Shown in pieces: positions 62,091 to 64,000 of a DNA stretch of 64,000 bases. Under the pieces are notes generated by a model that saw nothing but the letters and a program-made list of their open reading frames with translations, ran no database searches and was not told where the DNA came from. Position numbers and translations under genes: made by a program. The stretch is from Sphingopyxis sp. 113P3 (GTDB lineage Bacteria > Pseudomonadota > Alphaproteobacteria > Sphingomonadales > Sphingomonadaceae): contig NZ_CP009452.1 in assembly GCF_001278035.1 (NCBI RefSeq), positions 1,831,501-1,895,500 of the forward strand. The letters are read 5' to 3'. Numbering within the stretch: the first letter of the stretch is position 1; every line of letters begins with the position of its first letter.

Positions 62091-62548
62091 GCGGCGCGAT
62101 CGTCCTCGCTACCGCGCGCGTCGGCGATGTCGGCGCGCTGATGGAGGTCATGGAGGCCGCCTTTGACCCAGCCTATGGCGAGGCATGGAGCGCCGCGCAG
62201 CTACTCACCCTCTTCGCGCTGCCCTCGGCGCGCATTTGCCTCGCGCGCGAGGACGAGCAGCCCTGCGGCTTTTCGGCCGCGCGCGTCGCTGGCCCTGAAA
62301 GCGAGTTGCTTCTCCTTGCCGTCAATCCGCTGTGGCGCGGTCGCGGGATCGGGCGGCGGCTGATCGAGGACTGGCAGGCATGGGCGGCAGGGGAAGGCGC
62401 GGAGGAATATTTTCTTGAAATGCGCGCCGACAATTCAGCGGTTCACTTGTACCGGGAAGCAGGATTTACCGAATGCGGGCGCCGCACGGCTTACTATCGC
62501 GGCGGTGACGGGGTCGTTCGCGACGCGATTACCATGCGGCGTCGATAA
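62087..62548 (+). CDS. rimI: Ribosomal-protein-alanine N-acetyltransferase RimI-like (GNAT)
   Basis: This 153-residue GNAT shows WSAAQLLTLFALPSAR, then LLLAVNPLWRGRGIGRRLIEDW with the acetyl-CoA-binding RGRGIG, LEMRADNSAVHLYREAGFTE and the closing MRRR. RimI acetylates the N-terminus of ribosomal protein S18. It overlaps tsaB by 4 bp, the usual gene order in this group. Confidence 0.92.
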   Translation: MSGAIVLATARVGDVGALMEVMEAAFDPAYGEAWSAAQLLTLFALPSARICLAREDEQPCGFSAARVAGPESELLLLAVNPLWRGRGIGRRLIEDWQAWAAGEGAEEYFLEMRADNSAVHLYREAGFTECGRRTAYYRGGDGVVRDAITMRRR

Positions 62549-62676
62549 ATTCCTTCGTAACCGAATTATCTTAGATTGCTAAATTGTCGCCAAAATGGCA
62601 TAAATAGCTGTGGACGAAGAAAACTCGACCTATTCGCCGTCCATTCTTCTGGGATGAATAGATAGGAACTGCCCCC

Positions 62677-63108
62677 ATGTCGGAACAAGCCGATACCAGT
62701 GAAATGCTCGTCACCCTTACGGCCGATATCGTCGCTGCGCATGTCAGCAACAATAGTGTTGCGATCTCTGATCTTGCGATGCTGATCAATAATGTACACG
62801 CCGCGCTGTCGGGATTGGGCAGTGAAGCTGCGCCCGAGGAAAAGCCGGTTCCCGCGGTTTCCATTCGCGCGTCGGTGAAGCCCGACTACATCGTGTGCCT
62901 CGAGGACGGCAAGAAGCTGAAGATGCTGCGTCGCCATTTGATGACGCATTATGAGATGACCCCGGAGGATTATCGCGCGAAATGGGGCCTCCCCGCCGAT
63001 TACCCGATGGTCGCCCCGAACTACGCCGCCAAGCGCCGGGCGCTCGCGAAGGAAATCGGTCTTGGTACCAAGGGGCGGGGTGGCGGGCGCAAGCGCCGAA
63101 AGGCTTAA
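62677..63108 (+). CDS. mucR: MucR/Ros family zinc-finger transcriptional regulator
   Basis: This 143-residue protein has VTLTADIVAAHVSNNSV near the N-terminus, then KPDYIVCLEDGKKLKMLRRHLMTHY with the degenerate Ros zinc finger and MTPEDYRAKWGLPADYPMVAPNYAAKR. MucR proteins are nucleoid-associated regulators of exopolysaccharide, motility and cell-cycle genes in alphaproteobacteria. A basic tail follows. It is a possible regulator of the polysaccharide locus at 1-17 kb. Confidence 0.95.
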   Translation: MSEQADTSEMLVTLTADIVAAHVSNNSVAISDLAMLINNVHAALSGLGSEAAPEEKPVPAVSIRASVKPDYIVCLEDGKKLKMLRRHLMTHYEMTPEDYRAKWGLPADYPMVAPNYAAKRRALAKEIGLGTKGRGGGRKRRKA

Positions 63109-63145
63109 AGCCTTCGCCCATAACCCTCTTGCGGGGGAACGAACG

Positions 63146-63176
63146 GGGCGGCGCCGCAGGGGGCCGCCCTTGTTCT
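63146..63176 (+). terminator. Rho-independent-type terminator after mucR
   Basis: GGGCGGC (63146-63152), a 10-base loop and GCCGCCC (63163-63169) are followed by TTGTTCT. It lies 40 bp past the mucR stop and before the fur gene. Confidence 0.75.
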
Positions 63177-63244
63177 ATTCCCGGCACCACCCTATACAAT
63201 GGGTGAAGGAAGAAAGACGACTGCGTCTTGCAGGAAAGGCCCGC

Positions 63245-63670
63245 ATGTCCGGTACCATCGATCTTGAAGCGCTGTGCCACGAAAAGGGCCTGCGCATCAC
63301 CGAGCAGCGCCGGATCATCGCGCGCGTCATTTCGGATTCGGAGGATCATCCCGACGTCGAGACGCTCTATGAACGCGCGTCCAAGATCGACAGCGGCATT
63401 TCGATCGCCACCGTCTATCGCACCGTTCGCCTGTTCGAAGAGGCGGGCATACTCGACCGTCATGATTTCGGCGATGGCCGCTCGCGTTACGAGGCGGCGC
63501 CCGAGGCGCATCACGATCATCTGATCGACGTCGAGACGGGAAAAGTGATCGAGTTCGTCGATCCGGAACTCGAAGCTCTGCAGAAGGTGATCGCCGAAAG
63601 GCTGGGTTTCCGCCTCGTTGACCACCGCATGGAACTTTATGGTGTCTCCCTCGATCGCAAGCGCGACTGA
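63245..63670 (+). CDS. fur: Fur family transcriptional regulator
   Basis: This 141-residue protein shows GLRITEQRRIIARVISDSEDHPDVETLYERA, the winged helix SIATVYRTVRLFEEAGI and the regulatory metal site HHDHLID. It lacks the C-terminal CxxC pairs seen in some Fur proteins, as in many alphaproteobacterial members. ATG63245 starts MSGTIDLEAL; upstream frame to 63062 is not used. It may control the TonB-dependent uptake genes of this strain. Its end overlaps plsC by 32 bp. Confidence 0.93.
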   Translation: MSGTIDLEALCHEKGLRITEQRRIIARVISDSEDHPDVETLYERASKIDSGISIATVYRTVRLFEEAGILDRHDFGDGRSRYEAAPEAHHDHLIDVETGKVIEFVDPELEALQKVIAERLGFRLVDHRMELYGVSLDRKRD

Positions 63671-64000
63671 TCGCGCTCCGATCACCTGGCGCCTGGTGCT
63701 GCGCCTCACCTTGATGGTGCTGGCGCTCATCTTCCTCATCGTCCCGCATCTTTGCTACCGCGCCGTCGGCAGACCCTCGCCGATGGTGATGGCCTTCCTC
63801 AACGCTGCCGGCTGGATTGCAGGGCTTCGCATCCGAACGAGAGGGACGCGGCTGAGGCGCGACGTATTGTTCGTCTCCAACCATGTGAGCTGGCTTGATA
63901 TTCTCGCGCTCGGCGGCGCAGCGCGCTCGGCCTTCGTCTCGAAGGCCGAGGTCGAAACAACCCCGCTTGTCGGCTGGCTCGCCGACCAGAATCACACCAT
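63639..64000 (+). CDS. plsC: 1-acyl-sn-glycerol-3-phosphate acyltransferase, N-terminal part (3' end outside window)
   Basis: The visible 120 residues begin MVSPSIASATDR, followed by a membrane segment (LTLMVLALIFLIVPHL) and the acyltransferase motif NHVSWLD (HX4D, about residues 89-95), then SKAEV. This is a PlsC-type enzyme that makes phosphatidic acid at the inner membrane. The frame is open to the right edge. Confidence 0.92.
   Translation, partial: MVSPSIASATDRAPITWRLVLRLTLMVLALIFLIVPHLCYRAVGRPSPMVMAFLNAAGWIAGLRIRTRGTRLRRDVLFVSNHVSWLDILALGGAARSAFVSKAEVETTPLVGWLADQNHT

Noticed and set aside
1-64000. CRISPR arrays, rRNA genes, phage structural genes
   Set aside because: I looked for regularly spaced repeats, conserved rRNA words and capsid or tail genes and saw none; the short repeats found have two or three copies only.

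Overview
The window is GC-rich bacterial DNA that looks alphaproteobacterial, most likely from a sphingomonad (order Sphingomonadales). The pointers are a MucR-type regulator, TamA/TamB with a long acidic TamA leader, several TonB-dependent receptors, Ti-plasmid-type TraA/TraC/TraD transfer genes and an Nfu protein next to tsaB-rimI-mucR-fur. The genus cannot be fixed from this sequence alone.

Layout. (1) 1-17.7 kb is a surface/exopolysaccharide locus: a nucleotide-sugar epimerase tail, a UDP-sugar dehydrogenase, a flippase, a FrhB-like protein, a pyruvyl transferase, a GT2, an AT-rich EpsG-like polymerase, an acyltransferase-SGNH protein, an alkaline-phosphatase-superfamily protein, a GT4 and the initiating sugar transferase. 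It is interrupted by a stack of insertion sequences at 9.5-12.5 kb (an IS66 remnant, an IS3 element and an IS110/IS1111-type element nested inside the IS3). The initiating sugar transferase is cut in two by an IS5-type element. (2) 17.9-24.3 kb is a cobalamin-riboswitch-led btuB-btuF-btuC-btuD operon on the minus strand, with btuB broken by an IS1380-type element. (3) 24.4-33.6 kb is housekeeping: SelO, TamA-TamB, a small lipoprotein, and a GDT1/UPF0016 membrane protein behind a yybP-ykoY-type (Mn2+) riboswitch. (4) 33.6-49.1 kb is a conjugative-element remnant: a nucleotidyltransferase-HEPN protein, a sigma-like small protein, an ardC split by a 6.9-kb island carrying three coupled tyrosine recombinases and a second ardC, an AlpA-like regulator, a lipocalin, divergent traC-traD and traA around a probable oriT, and an XRE regulator whose start codon is separated from its body by a second IS5-type element. 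(5) 49.4-57.6 kb is an accessory uptake/hydrolysis locus: an AraC regulator, an esterase, a PaiB-like protein, an acetylpolyamine-deacetylase-like protein, a TonB-dependent receptor and an S9 peptidase. (6) 57.7-64 kb holds a nuclease, two gene remnants, tRNA-Thr and core genes (nfu, a nitroreductase, tsaB, rimI, mucR, fur, plsC).

The strongest unusual signal is the three-recombinase island at 35.07-41.95 kb. It lies between near-identical 10-bp direct repeats inside ardC, and joining the two flanks restores one open ardC frame. In addition, three genes were disrupted cleanly by insertion sequences (sugar transferase, btuB, XRE regulator). This predicts loss of capsule/EPS initiation, loss of B12-receptor function and altered control of the mobile element, unless paralogues exist elsewhere.
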